DNA from: Anastatus disparis
Taxonomy: Eukaryota > Arthropoda > Insecta > Hymenoptera > Eupelmidae
Assembly: GCA_017163975.1 (NCBI GenBank)
Contig: JAFFSR010000091.1
Coordinates: forward strand, 62,001-126,000
Reading direction: 5' to 3'
DNA length: 64,000 nt
Below the pieces are notes generated by a model. It was not told the origin of the DNA, did not search any database, and saw only the letters and a list, made by a program, of their open reading frames with translations. Below, piece after piece: positions 9,522-22,400 of the stretch (position 1 is the stretch's first letter; each line of letters starts with the position of its first letter). The translations under genes and the position numbers were made by a program.

Positions 9522-11949
9522 TTAAACAACGTTTTTATGTAAAAAATTGTGAAAAATCGATGTTTTTTGGATCTAGCTCTTTTCCTTTTTTAATAGGGTA
9601 TATGAAATTTATAATACTTATAAAGGTCTTCAAGACGAATAGTTTAAGCCCTATTACATTAAATTTCGTTAATAATTTATTCAAATAATCGCAAAAATAT
9701 AGTCAAAAATCGTTAAATTTTAAATAATTTTTTATTCCATAAATAAAAGAGCTACATGCTTGTAACTTTGTAAAAAGTTGCCTTCTATCATACTTAAGTT
9801 CCCATAATTTTTTCAGCAAAAAATATTTATTTGTTTATGAGATATTCAATTTGTTCACTAAAAAGAGGTAAAATGTAGGCCTCAAATGGACCCTATTGCG
9901 GTCATTTTAGAAAGAAATGACCATTGTCATTTATGCTCTTTGACACTTATATTTAGTGAAAATAAAAAGTTTGATTGACATTTTAATTATTTTCGCTGTT
10001 TAAATGGCGATCGAAAAAAAAAATTTTTTTCTCTTAATTGTTTTTTAAATTTATATATAAAAAAATAAAAATATTTAAATGCAACTTTTTTATTTTTGTT
10101 GCTTAAATTTTAACGCTTATTTAAAAAAAAAAAACGTTATTCTGTGATAATTAGGAGCTGAGATAATTTTTTTTTTTTCAAATTCGCCATTTGTTTATTT
10201 ACAAAGATTAAGGAATGAAATTTTAATGACAGATTCTTTAATACTTGAACTTTTATATAAGATCATTTCTGATATTAAAATCAGTTTTTTAAAACCTTAA
10301 AAGATTGTTTTTAAGTATGTATAGTTTCAATTCTTTTTGAAGAGGGGAGGAACGCGTCATTTTTCGCAAGTACAGAAAAAATTTTTTCGATTACTTCAAA
10401 TTTGTCTTGTGAAAAAATTTTCTATATCTCAGTGAAATATTAACCGATTTTGATGTTTCTTTTTTTAATCTGGGGTAGCGCGAGATAATATTAACAGTTG
10501 TTATACTTGTTTAATGATATAAATAATTTAATTTGTTATAAACAATAACAAAAAATATATCCATATTTTTTTTTCATTTTTTATATACTTGTCATGTTTA
10601 TTTTTATAATTTAATATATAAGTTTCATTTCTTTTATGAAAAAATTAGATTATTATCTTTTTTACAGGCTAATAATTAATACAAACATTGATCTTATCAT
10701 AAAAATCCTGAAATTAGTAAAAATAATGTGAAGGCTTTTATGATAAGAGATATGTTTTTATTAATAATATTGTTTAAAAAAGAAAATAATTAAATTTTTT
10801 AGAGAAAAAGATATTATATTTCATAAAATTATTAATACGAACGTTCCATTAACGTAAAATATGAAATAAATTATTTTTTTCATATATATTGTTTATAATA
10901 AATTAATTTATTTTGCTAAATAAAACAGAAATGACGGTACTTAACATTATCTCGCACAACCCCAGATCAAAAAAAGAAACGTTAAATTCGTTGAATATTC
11001 AAGGTCAGAAGCTTTTTTTTAATAATGTCAGGATTTTTATGATAAGTGCAATGTTTGTATTAATTATTAGCCTGTAAAAAAAGATAATAATCTAATTTTT
11101 TCATAAAAGAAATGAAACTTATTTATTAAATTATAAAAATAAACATGAAAAGTATATAAAAAATGAAAAAAAAATATGCATATATTTTTTGTTATTGTTT
11201 ACAACAAATTAATTTATTTATATCATTAAACAAGTATAACGACTGTTAATATTATCTCGCACTACCCCAGATTAAAAAAAGAAACATCAAAATCGGTTAA
11301 TATTTCACTGAGATATAGAAAATTTTTTCACAAGACAAATTTGAAGTAATCGAAAAAATTTTTTCTGTACTTGCGAAAGATGACGCGTTCCTCCCCTCTT
11401 CAAAAAGAATTGAAACTATACATACTTAAAAACAATCTTTTAAGGTTTTAAAAAACTGATTTTAATATCAGAAATGATCTTATATCAAAGTTCAAGTATT
11501 AAAGGATCTGTCATTAAAATTTCATTCCTTAATCTTTGTAAATAAACAAATGGCGAATTTGAAAAAAAAAAAATTATCTCAGCTCCTAATTATCATAGAA
11601 TAACGTTTTTTTTTATTTTTAAATAAGCGTTAAAATTTAAGCAACAAGAATAAAAAAGTTGCATTTAAATATTTTTATTTTTTCATATATAAATTTAAAA
11701 AACAATTAAGAGAAAAAAATTTTTTTTTTCGATCGCCATTTAAATAGCGAAAATAATTAAAATGTCAATCAAACTTTTTATTTTCACTAAATATAAGTGT
11801 CAAAGAGCATAAATGACAATGGTCATTTCTTTCTAAAATGACCGCAATAGGGTCCATTTGAGGCCTACATTTTACCTCTTTTTAGTGAACAAATTGAATA
11901 TCTCATAAACAAATTAATATTTTTTGCTGAAAAAATTATGGGAACTTAA

Positions 11950-12352
11950 GAGCATGACGAAGCTGTCCGCCTTCTAATAATATTTCCAATCCTAACTTAT
12001 GAATAAACGATGCGTTTAATCGAGTTTCTTTGCTACAAAGAAAAAATTTGTAAGATTAAACTCTAGTGCGGACAACTCAAGAAATTCACCTAAATATTAT
12101 ACATATAAAGTTATAATAAAAACTTTCAATGTATCGTATTTTAAGGTTAGGTTTGTCGAGTTTGATATCTAATTTCCAATCTAAGCTCCTAAAAAAATAA
12201 CAAGTCCAAATGATTTTTTATTTTAACAAAAATTATTGTATTAATATAGCTTTAGTGCGGACAAGTCATTATATTTGTTTAATTTAAGAATTTAAAAAGA
12301 TATTGATAAAATAAAAAAAGCAAAACTCGATTGCTGCAGCTCCGACATGCCG
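11950..12352 (-). mobile_element. 403-bp TTAA-flanked MITE inside the right palindrome arm
   Basis: Same element as at 9119-9521, same length, bounded by TTAA at 11946-11949 and 12353-12356. Relative to the arm it is one 268-bp segment further inward: the left arm reads A-MITE-C-D and the right arm A-C-MITE-D, and every junction is a TTAA. Confidence 0.75.
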
Positions 12353-12793
12353 TTAAGTATGATAGAAGGCAACTTTTTACAAAGTTACAAGCATGTAGCT
12401 CTTTTATTTGTGGAATAAAAAATTATTTAAAATTTAACGATTTTTGACTATATTTTTGCGATTATTTAAATAAATTATTAACGAAATTTAATGTAATAGT
12501 GCTTAAACTATTCGTCTTGAAGACCTTTATAAGTATTATAAATTTCATATACCCTATTAAAAAACGAAAAGAGCTAGATCCAAAAAACATCGATTTTTCA
12601 CAATTTTTTACATAAAAACGTTGTTTAAAAAAATATGCCAGCCCAAATTTTGAGGGTCTTTCTAAATTTTAATATCTTTTGACCTAATGAACTCATTTTT
12701 CACTTCAGTTACCTGTTACTAATTAAGTCAAATTTTAAGGTTTTTCGAGCTAATTCTACTGGACTATAATCTTAGTCATTTAGAAGAATATAA

Positions 12794-13080
12794 TATTTTT
12801 AATGATAATTTTTATAATTTTTAATAATAATTTTTATAATTTTTAATAATAATTTTTATAATTTTTAATAATAATTTTTATAATTTTTAATAATAATTTT
12901 TATAATTTTTAATAATAATTTTTATAATTTTTAATAATAATTTTTATAATTTTTAATAATAATTTTTATAATTTTTAATAATAATTTTTATAATTTTTAA
13001 TAATAATTTTTATAATTTTTAATAATAATTTTTATAATTTTTAATAATAATTTTTATAATTTTTAATAATAATTTTTCAA
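12794..13080. repeat. 22-bp AT-only minisatellite
   Basis: About 13 copies of the unit AATTTTTATAATTTTTAATAAT in head-to-tail order, ending just before the recombinase intron's splice acceptor (CAG at 13089-13091). The length is likely polymorphic. Confidence 0.85.
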
Positions 13081-13091
13081 TAAATTTTCAG

Positions 13092-13880
13092 GTTGTTTGT
13101 GCCATTGCAATCGCCGGTGCTTGTAGGACAGAAGAGTTAACATATCTTACAACTGACAATGTTAAAGATCACAAGACTTTTTTACACGTGACTATACCTA
13201 CCACTAAAACTAAATCATCAAGATCGTTTACGGTTAACGGTGAATTTTACAATGTTTGTAAAAGATATTTAGATTTACGACCAACTGATTTACCAAATAA
13301 CAGATTATTTCTCAATTTTCAATGTGGAAAATTTACTAAACAGCCGATAGGTAAAAATAAAATTTCGGCAATGCCGAAAGAAATAGCAAAATTTTTAGAT
13401 TTACCTAACGTGGCAAGTTATACAGGTCATTCATTTCGCAGAACATCGGCGACACTGTTAGTTGATGGTGGAGGAGATATTATTGCATTAAAGCGTCACG
13501 GTGGATGGAAATCCAACTCCGTTGCAGAAGGTTATGTCGAAGATTCGATCCGGAATAAAAATAAAATTAGCCATAAAATAACCAGTAATATTCACCTTAA
13601 ACCATCAACTTTTACCGATTCCTTCGATGTACCCTCTTCAAGTAAACGGGGTAATATAGAAATATTATCTCCAAAATGTAAAAAAATTAAACTTTCTAAG
13701 CTTATCAGCAACGATTTTCATAATGATGTATCGGATGAAGAAATCCAAGAAGAAATATTAAATGAAGCATTAGTTATGTCTCAAACAATTAATGAAGAAG
13801 ATGAGATAAATAAGAAAGTTATATCATTGTGTAATGATGCAAATACAAACAAACCTGTTTCATTTCAGTTCACAAACTGA
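13092..13880 (+). CDS. Crypton-type tyrosine recombinase, exon 2 (catalytic domain)
   Basis: Catalytic half of the tyrosine recombinase, which cuts and joins DNA through a phosphotyrosine. It begins after the acceptor TTTTCAG in phase 0 and runs 262 codons to TGA at 13878-13880. Catalytic features are Arg in GACRTEELTYLT, the conserved lysine region TTKTKSSRSFTV, the His-x-x-Arg box TGHSFRRTSATLLV, His/Trp in LKRHGGWKSNSVAEGY, and the presumed nucleophile Tyr in AEGYVEDS. An acidic C-terminal tail (SDEEIQEEILNEALVMSQTI) follows. All the core residues are present, so the domain may be functional. No terminal repeats flank it, as expected for Cryptons. The alternative is a domesticated host gene derived from one. 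Confidence 0.87.
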   Translation, partial: VVCAIAIAGACRTEELTYLTTDNVKDHKTFLHVTIPTTKTKSSRSFTVNGEFYNVCKRYLDLRPTDLPNNRLFLNFQCGKFTKQPIGKNKISAMPKEIAKFLDLPNVASYTGHSFRRTSATLLVDGGGDIIALKRHGGWKSNSVAEGYVEDSIRNKNKISHKITSNIHLKPSTFTDSFDVPSSSKRGNIEILSPKCKKIKLSKLISNDFHNDVSDEEIQEEILNEALVMSQTINEEDEINKKVISLCNDANTNKPVSFQFTN

Positions 13881-13918
13881 CACGTTGTGATTAATATGTC
13901 TTCAGAAATAAAAAAATA

Positions 13919-14147
13919 ATTTTGTTTTTGTATCTTAAGAAAATAATATTTATTTTTATTATATAAATGCTGTAAAAATATTATAATTATGATTTAATAA
14001 ATTGATTGTAACAGAAAACAATTTAAAACTTATTTTGTTTTTGTATCTTAAGAAAATAATATTTATTTTTATTATATAAATGCTGTAAAAATATTATAAT
14101 TATGATTTAATAAATTGATCGTAACAGAAAACAATTTAAAACTTATT
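13919..14147. repeat. Tandem duplication of about 115 bp downstream of the recombinase
   Basis: The block TTTGTTTTTGTATCTTAAG...CAATTTAAAACTTATTT occurs twice head to tail with almost no differences (one visible at GATTGTAAC/GATCGTAAC). It probably lies in the 3' untranslated region; AATAAA-like motifs occur in each copy. Confidence 0.8.
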
Positions 14148-14521
14148 TTTTTGGCAGTATCTACTCTTTCATACAGAAAAAAAGGAACGTCTTTTCATCA
14201 CCTAGATTATTTTTTTGTACAAGGAAAAAATGATTTATTTCCCTTGAGGGAGCAAAATAATTATTTTGCACCCTAGGGAGCAAAATGATTATTTTTAGAC
14301 ATGGGGCAATGCACAGGTAAGATCGCTTCATTACGTTCTACAGACAGCGCTATAAAGAGAGAAAAATATAAGGAGCATTATAAAAAAGAAACAGTACAAT
14401 TAGAACGTTTTCAAAGACATAATAAAAAAAATAACACAAATGAAAATATTCATTTAAATAATAACTTTTCACAATAAATAATTTGTCTCTTATCATATCT
14501 GTATATCACGCGTTTAACACT

Positions 14522-14761
14522 ATGGGTCAAAATAGTTCCAACACCGCCAAAACACCTTTAGTACAAGGTGACGATAAGAAAAAGAAGGAAAATCAATCTT
14601 CATCAACCTGGAAACAATATTCTTATAAATTTTCAACAAACACTTATTCTATTCCTGAAGGAAAGGATACAAAAAATTTTAATTTGAAAAAAAAAATCAT
14701 ATACTTACATACGGTCCTTTTTAGGACCAACAAAAGTTTATACGTAAGAAATAACAATTAA
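14522..14761 (+). CDS. Doubtful small ORF, possible N-myristoylated start
   Basis: A 79-codon frame from ATG at 14522. The N-terminus MGQNSSNTAKTPLVQG fits an N-myristoylation signal (Gly2, Ser6), followed by DDKKKKENQSSSTWKQYSY. The second half is Lys/Phe/Ile-rich and may be intron or non-coding. I do not recognise it and there is no supporting context. It could equally be chance. Confidence 0.2.
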   Translation: MGQNSSNTAKTPLVQGDDKKKKENQSSSTWKQYSYKFSTNTYSIPEGKDTKNFNLKKKIIYLHTVLFRTNKSLYVRNNN

Positions 14762-15240
14762 TAAATAAAAAGTACTTTATAACATTCAGACCTTTAATAT
14801 TATAAAATATATTATTTATATTAATATTTTTCATGACAATGTTATATGATTTTTAATTACTTATTTATTTAATTTTTATAATGTTACTCACATTAAAAAA
14901 TATACACATACACACATACATATATACTATACTTACGACTGAAGAAAAAAGACAGAAGATGCACATCATCAAGGGTTTCAAGGTCACCATAGAAACTATA
15001 ACACCCTCAGACAGGTGCGGGAGAGAGGACACCTTATTTACCAGAACACCCAGACAGGTGGGGGAGGGGAAAGTGGGTCAAATCAATTCACGATTATACC
15101 ACCCCTTTATACTACCACACCTGCCAGACATGTAAAGGGGAGCGAGACAAGGGGTCGAGACAGGTAGAGCGAAACAATGGGGGGAGAGAGAGGTGCAAAA
15201 AAAATCGATGTCTCGCTATACCAGTCCATATACTACTTAC
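14762..15240. other. Unassigned region with purine-rich stretch
   Basis: No gene seen. At about 14990-15190 there is an unusually G-rich, purine-rich stretch with repeated CAGACAGGTG or GAGACAGGTA motifs (around 15009, 15050, 15155). Its origin was not recognised. Confidence 0.4.
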
Positions 15241-15265
15241 GCATTCCAGTAAATTATTTAATAAA

Positions 15266-15630
15266 ATAAAATATCCACTTGGATATCCAGGTGGATATTT
15301 TTGATTAAAAATTATGATTCCGCATTTTTAGTAATAATGTAGAAGAATCATTATCATAGATTATAGCTGGAAATCTAAGTAAATTATTCACTTGGATATC
15401 CAGGTGAATTATCCTCCTGAATTATTTTAATTCGAATAAAATTTTCAATTTTCTTTTATTTTTAGTATTTCATGTTATATAGATGCTTATATTGCCTAAT
15501 TATAACTTTTCGTAAAAAATATCCAAATGGATTTTAGGTGCATCCAGGTTAATGAAAATCAGAGTGATATCAAACTCGATCAGAGTAATATTCAACTCGA
15601 TCCATCTGGATATCCAAATGGATAATTTAT
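15266..15630. repeat. Cluster of near-palindromes centred on GGATATCC
   Basis: Palindromic motifs: CCACTTGGATATCCAGGTGG near 15275, CACTTGGATATCCAGGTG near 15390, a decayed copy near 15525-15548 (CCAAATGGATTTTAGGTGCA) and CCATCTGGATATCCAAATGG near 15600. They could be repeated protein-binding sites or remnants of a transposon end. No coding sequence. Confidence 0.6.
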
Positions 15631-16446
15631 CTGGAAATTTAGCTAGTTATTTTGAACTAGAATTCTAATCTTCTATAATTACAGTACCGCTCAAAAGTTC
15701 GTAAAAATTTTTTTTTTTTAACTCAACTTCAAACTGCGACATTTCAGAAACGGCTCAATGAATTTGAAAAATCCCGACAGCATTTGAAAGATCAGATAAA
15801 ATACTATTTTTTTATGTCCTGCCAAATATTTTTATCTTTTTTTTTAACTCTATTTTTAATGATTGAATAATTTTTTATTTTTACGAATTTTTAAATTTTA
15901 ATCAATCAAATGTAACTTTTTAAGGAATTAATAAAATTAAAAAATTCGAACGCGACTGAAAAGTAAAGTAAATTTCCTAAACTTTATGTTTAATGGTTTT
16001 TTTGTATCTATTTTCTGCGTATAGCTAAAAATGCGCAAAAATGGAATGTATAATAAAATCAGTTTTAGATGACATAATATTTTCCAATATCGCGAGTCTA
16101 TTTTTGTTTACATTTCAGCATGTGTTCAAATCTGTAGTTCATATGTACATACGAAGAATCAAATTTGTAAATAACTTTAATTTATTAAAAAAAAGGACAC
16201 TATCATTTATAATAATTGTGATAAAATTTGTGATAATTTTGTTAAAAGTATACAATACCATTTGAAAGATCGTAAAAAAAAATTTTTTTCAGAAACTCAA
16301 CTTCAAACTGCGATATTTCGAAAATGACTCGAAAAATTTCAAAAATCCGGACAGCGTTTAAAATATTAGATAAAATACAATCTTTTTGAATCCTGCTAAT
16401 GTAAACAAAAATTGACTCGCGACATTGGAAAATATTATCATATCTA

Positions 16447-19400
16447 CCCGGTCAAAAAAGGTTAGCTATAAAATATAGCTAAAAAAATAGTTAAATATAT
16501 AGCTGTATCGAGCTGTATTTACAGCTATTTCAATGTGTTTTTTTAGCTGTTTTTTATAGTTAAAAATGTACTTAATTTTATAGTTAATAATTTCGTTATC
16601 TCCCGAAAATATTAATAGCTACTTTTTTAACTATATTTTATAGCTATTATTATAGTTAAAAAAAACACTTGATTTTTTAGTGTATTTATACCCGGTCAAA
16701 AAAGGTTAGCTGTAAAATATAGCTAAAAAAATAGTTAAATATATAGATATATCGAGCTGTTTTTACAGCTATATCGATGTGTTTTTTAGCTGTTTTTGAC
16801 AGTTAAAAATGTACTTAATTTTATAGTTGATAATTTCGTTATACCGAAAATATTAATAGCTACCTTTTCAACTATATTTTATAGCTATTATTATAGTTAA
16901 AAAAAATACTTAAATTTTTAGTGTACTTATGACAATATATTAATAGCTAGATATTTAACTATACTTTATAGCTGAAAATAAATGGTTTTTTAGATATCCT
17001 TTATAGTTAAAAATATAACTAAATTTTTAGTTGATAATTTGGTTATTACTCATAGATATTTAGCTGAAAAAACATGAATATTGCTATAATATAAATGAAT
17101 ATAGCTGTATTTTACTTATATTTTTAGCTGTTTTTATAGATGTTTTTTTTTGACCGAGAATAGCTGAAAATATAACTGTAATTTCAGCTGTATTTTTAGC
17201 TGTTTTTTAGCTATATTTGTAACAATTTTTTTAGCTAAACATTATTAGAGTAGCTTTCAGATATACTCGAGTTTATTTATATTGTCCTTCCCTACCTTCG
17301 CTGTAAATTAGTTAACCTATACATACACTAAAGCTAAGTAATAATGTCCCTGGGGTCGCTAGAAAACACGTGCGCATTTTTTAGTAACGGTAAGATGGAT
17401 CGGTCTTATATACAAAGTGTACTCAACTCTCACCACTTGCGGGAGTTGGACACAAATTTCAACGAGTCAAAACAGCTATATTTTAAGCTTAATTTTTAGC
17501 TAATTTTTTTAGCTAAACGTTTTTGACGCGTTAAAATTTTTGTCCAACTCCCGCAAGTGGTGAGAGTTGAGTACACTTTGTATATAAGACCGATCCATCT
17601 TACCGTTACTAAAAAATGCGCGCGTGTTTTCTAGCGATCCCTGCGAGTTATTACTTAGATTAAGTGTGTGTATAGGTTAACTAATTTACAGCGAAGGTAG
17701 GGAAGGACAATATAAATAAACTCCAGTATATCTGAAAGCTACTCTAATAATATTTAGCTAAAAAAAATTGTTAATAATATAGCTAAAAATAGCTAAAAAT
17801 ACAATTGAAATTACAGTTACATTTTCAGTTGTTCTCGGTCAAAAAAAAACATCTATAAAAACAGCTAATAATATAAGTAAAATACAGCTATATTTATTTA
17901 TATTATAGCAATATTCATGTTTTTTCAGCTAAATATCTATGATAATAAATAAATTATCAACTAAAAATTTAGGTATATTTTCAACTATAAAGGATATCTA
18001 AAAAACCATTTATTTCCAGCTATAAAGTATGATTAAATATCTATAGACATTAATATATTGTAATCCCGGTCAAAAAAGGTTAGCTATAAAATATAGCTAA
18101 AAAAATAGTTAAATATATAGCTGTATCGTGCTCGTTTTACAGCTATTTCAATGTGTTTTTTAGCTGTTTTTATAGTTAAAAATGTACTTAATTTTATAGT
18201 TAATAATTTCGTTATCTCCCGAAAATATTAATAGCTACTTTTTTAACTATATTTTATAGCTATTATTATAGTTAAAAAAAACACTTGATTTTTTAGTGTA
18301 TTTATACCCGGTCAAAAAAGGTTAGCTGTAAAATATAGCTAAAAAAATAGTTAAATATATAGATATATCGAGCTGTTTTTACAGCTATATCGATGTGTTT
18401 TTTAGCTGTTTTTGACAGTTAAAAATGTACTTAATTTTATAGTTGATAATTTCGTTATACCGAAAATATTAATAGCTACCTTTTCAACTATATTTTATAG
18501 CTATTATTATAGTTAAAAAAATACTTAAATTTTTAGTGTACTTATGACAATATATTAATAGCTAGATATTTAACTATACTTTATAGCTGAAAATAAATGG
18601 TTTTTTAGATATCCTTTATAGTTAAAAATATAACTAAATTTTTAGTTGATAATTTGGTTATTACTCATAGATATTTAGCTGAAAAAACATGAATATTGCT
18701 ATAATATAAATGAATATAGCTGTATTTTACTTATATTTTTAGCTGTTTTTATAGATGTTTTTTTTTACCGAGAATAGCTGAAAATATAACTGTAATTTCA
18801 GCTGTATTTTTAGCTGTTTTTTAGCTATATTTGTAACAATTTTTTTTAGCTAAACATTATTAGAGTAGCTTTCAGATATACTCGAGTTTATTTATATTGT
18901 CCTTCCCTACCTTCGCTGTAAATTAGTTAACCTATACATACACTAAAGCTAAGTAATAATGTCCCTGGGGTCGCTAGAAAACACGTGCGCATTTTTTAGT
19001 AACGGTAAGATGGATCGGTCTTATATACAAAGTGTACTCAACTCTCACCACTTGCGGGAGTTGGACACAAATTTCAACGAGTCAAAACAGCTATATTTTA
19101 AGCTTAATTTTTAGCTAATTTTTTTTAGCTAAACGTTTTTGACGCGTTAAAATTTTTGTCCAACTCCCGCAAGTGGTGAGAGTTGAGTACACTTTGTATA
19201 TAAGACCGATCCATCTTACCGTTACTAAAAAATGCGCGCGTGTTTTCTAGCGATCCCTGCGAGTTATTACTTAGATTAAGTGTGTGTATAGGTTAACTAA
19301 TTTACAGCGAAGGTAGGGAAGGACAATATAAATAAACTCCAGTATATCTGAAAGCTACTCTAATAATATTTAGCTAAAAAAAATTGTTAATAATATAGCT

Positions 19401-22400
19401 AAAAAATAGCTAAAAATACAATTGAAATTACAGTTACATTTTCAGTTGTTCTCGGTCAAAAAAAAACATCTATAAAAACAGCTAATAATATAAGTAAAAT
19501 ACAGCTATATTTATTTATATTATAGCAATATTCATGTTTTTTCAGCTAAATATCTATGATAATAAATAAATTATCAACTAAAAATTTAGGTATATTTTCA
19601 ACTATAAAGGATATCTAAAAACCATTTATTTCCAGCTATAAAGTATGATTAAATATCTATAGACATTAATATATTGTAATCCCGGTCAAAAAAGGTTAGC
19701 TATAAAATATAGCTAAAAAAATAGTTAAATATATAGCTGTATCGTGCTCGTTTTACAGCTATTTCAATGTGTTTTTTTAGCTGTTTTTTATAGTTAAAAA
19801 TGTACTTAATTTTATAGTTAATAATTTCGTTATCTCCCGAAAATATTAATAGCTACTTTTTAACTATATTTTATAGCTATTATTATAGTTAAAAAAACAC
19901 TTGATTTTTTAGTGTATTTATACCCGGTCAAAAAGGTTAGCTGTAAAATATAGCTAAAAAAATAGTTAAATATATAGATATATCGAGCTGTTTTTACAGC
20001 TATATCGATGTGTTTTTTAGCTGTTTTTGACAGTTAAAAATGTACTTAATTTTATAGTTGATAATTTCGTTATACCGAAAATATTAATAGCTACCTTTTC
20101 AACTATATTTTATAGCTATTATTATAGTTAAAAAAAATACTTAAATTTTTAGTGTACTTATGACAATATATTAATAGCTAGATATTTAACTATACTTTAT
20201 AGCTGAAAATAAATGGTTTTTTAGATATCCTTTATAGTTAAAAATATAACTAAATTTTTAGTTGATAATTTGGTTATTACTCATAGATATTTAGCTGAAA
20301 AAACATGAATATTGCTATAATATAAATGAATATAGCTGTATTTTACTTATATTTTTAGCTGTTTTTATAGATGTTTTTTTTGACCGAGAATAGCTGAAAA
20401 TATAACTGTAATTTCAGCTGTATTTTTAGCTGTTTTTTAGCTATATTTGTAACAATTTTTTTTAGCTAAACATTATTAGAGTAGCTTTCAGATATACTCG
20501 AGTTTATTTATATTGTCCTTCCCTACCTTCGCTGTAAATTAGTTAACCTATACATACACTAAAGCTAAGTAATAATGTCCCTGGGGTCGCTAGAAAACAC
20601 GTGCGCATTTTTTAGTAACGGTAAGATGGATCGGTCTTATATACAAAGTGTACTCAACTCTCACCACTTGCGGGAGTTGGACACAAATTTCAACGAGTCA
20701 AAACAGCTATATTTTAAGCTTAATTTTTAGCTAATTTTTTTAGCTAAACGTTTTTGACGCGTTAAAATTTTTGTCCAACTCCCGCAAGTGGTGAGAGTTG
20801 AGTACACTTTGTATATAAGACCGATCCATCTTACCGTTACTAAAAAATGCGCGCGTGTTTTCTAGCGATCCCTGCGAGTTATTACTTAGATTAAGTGTGT
20901 GTATAGGTTAACTAATTTACAGCGAAGGTAGGGAAGGACAATATAAATAAACTCCAGTATATCTGAAAGCTACTCTAATAATATTTAGCTAAAAAAAATT
21001 GTTAATAATATAGCTAAAAAATAGCTAAAAATACAATTGAAATTACAGTTACATTTTCAGTTGTTCTCGGTCAAAAAAAAACATCTATAAAAACAGCTAA
21101 TAATATAAGTAAAATACAGCTATATTTATTTATATTATAGCAATATTCATGTTTTTTCAGCTAAATATCTATGATAATAAATAAATTATCAACTAAAAAT
21201 TTAGGTATATTTTCAACTATAAAGGATATCTAAAAAACCATTTATTTCCAGCTATAAAGTATGATTAAATATCTATAGACATTAATATATTGTAATCCCG
21301 GTCAAAAAAGGTTAGCTATAAAATATAGCTAAAAAAATAGTTAAATATATAGCTGTATCGTGCTCGTTTTACAGCTATATCAATGTGTTTTTTAGCTGTT
21401 TTTTATAGTTAAAAATGTACTTAATTTTATAGTTAATAATTTCGTTATCTCCCGAAAATATTAATAGCTACTTTTTTAACTATATTTTATAGCTATTATT
21501 ATAGTTAAAAAAAACACTTGATTTTTTAGTGTATTTATACCCGGTCAAAAAAGGTTAGCTGTAAAATATAGCTAAAAAAATAGTTAAATATATAGATATA
21601 TCGAGCTGTTTTTACAGCTATATCGATGTGTTTTTTAGCTGTTTTTGACAGTTAAAAATGTACTTAATTTTATAGTTGATAATTTCGTTATACCGAAAAT
21701 ATTAATAGCTACCTTTTCAACTATATTTTATAGCTATTATTATAGTTAAAAAAAATACTTAAATTTTTAGTGTACTTATGACAATATATTAATAGCTAGA
21801 TATTTAACTATACTTTATAGCTGAAAATAAATGGTTTTTTAGATATCCTTTATAGTTAAAAATATAACTAAATTTTTAGTTGATAATTTGGTTATTACTC
21901 ATAGATATTTAGCTGAAAAAACATGAATATTGCTATAATATAAATGAATATAGCTGTATTTTACTTATATTTTTAGCTGTTTTTATAGATGTTTTTTTTG
22001 ACCGAGAATAGCTGAAAATATAACTGTAATTTCAGCTGTATTTTTAGCTGTTTTTTAGCTATATTTGTAACAATTTTTTTTAGCTAAACATTATTAGAGT
22101 AGCTTTCAGATATACTCGAGTTTATTTATATTGTCCTTCCCTACCTTCGCTGTAAATTAGTTAACCTATACATACACTAAAGCTAAGTAATAATGTCCTG
22201 GGGTCGCTAGAAAACACGTGCGCATTTTTTAGTAACGGTAAGATGGATCGGTCTTATATACAAAGTGTACTCAACTCTCACCACTTGCGGGAGTTGGACA
22301 CAAATTTCAACGAGTCAAAACAGCTATATTTTAAGCTTAATTTTTAGCTAATTTTTTTAGCTAAACGTTTTTGACGCGTTAAAATTTTTGTCCAACTCCC

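Larger units (their letters stand above)
8988..12764. mobile_element. 3.8-kb palindromic DNA element, TA-flanked
   Basis: Inverted ends GTCCAGTAGAATTAG at 8988 and CTAATTCTACTGGAC ending at 12764, each next to TA (8986-8987, 12765-12766), a mariner-type target. Each arm is about 1.7 kb. The unpaired centre is about 10713-11027 and contains a further partial copy of arm sequence (CAACCCCAGATC near 10959). There is no significant ORF. The two arms are collinear except for one 403-bp block that sits at different places (see the two entries below). A very long foldback like this could form a hairpin transcript of well over 1 kb. Confidence 0.8.
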
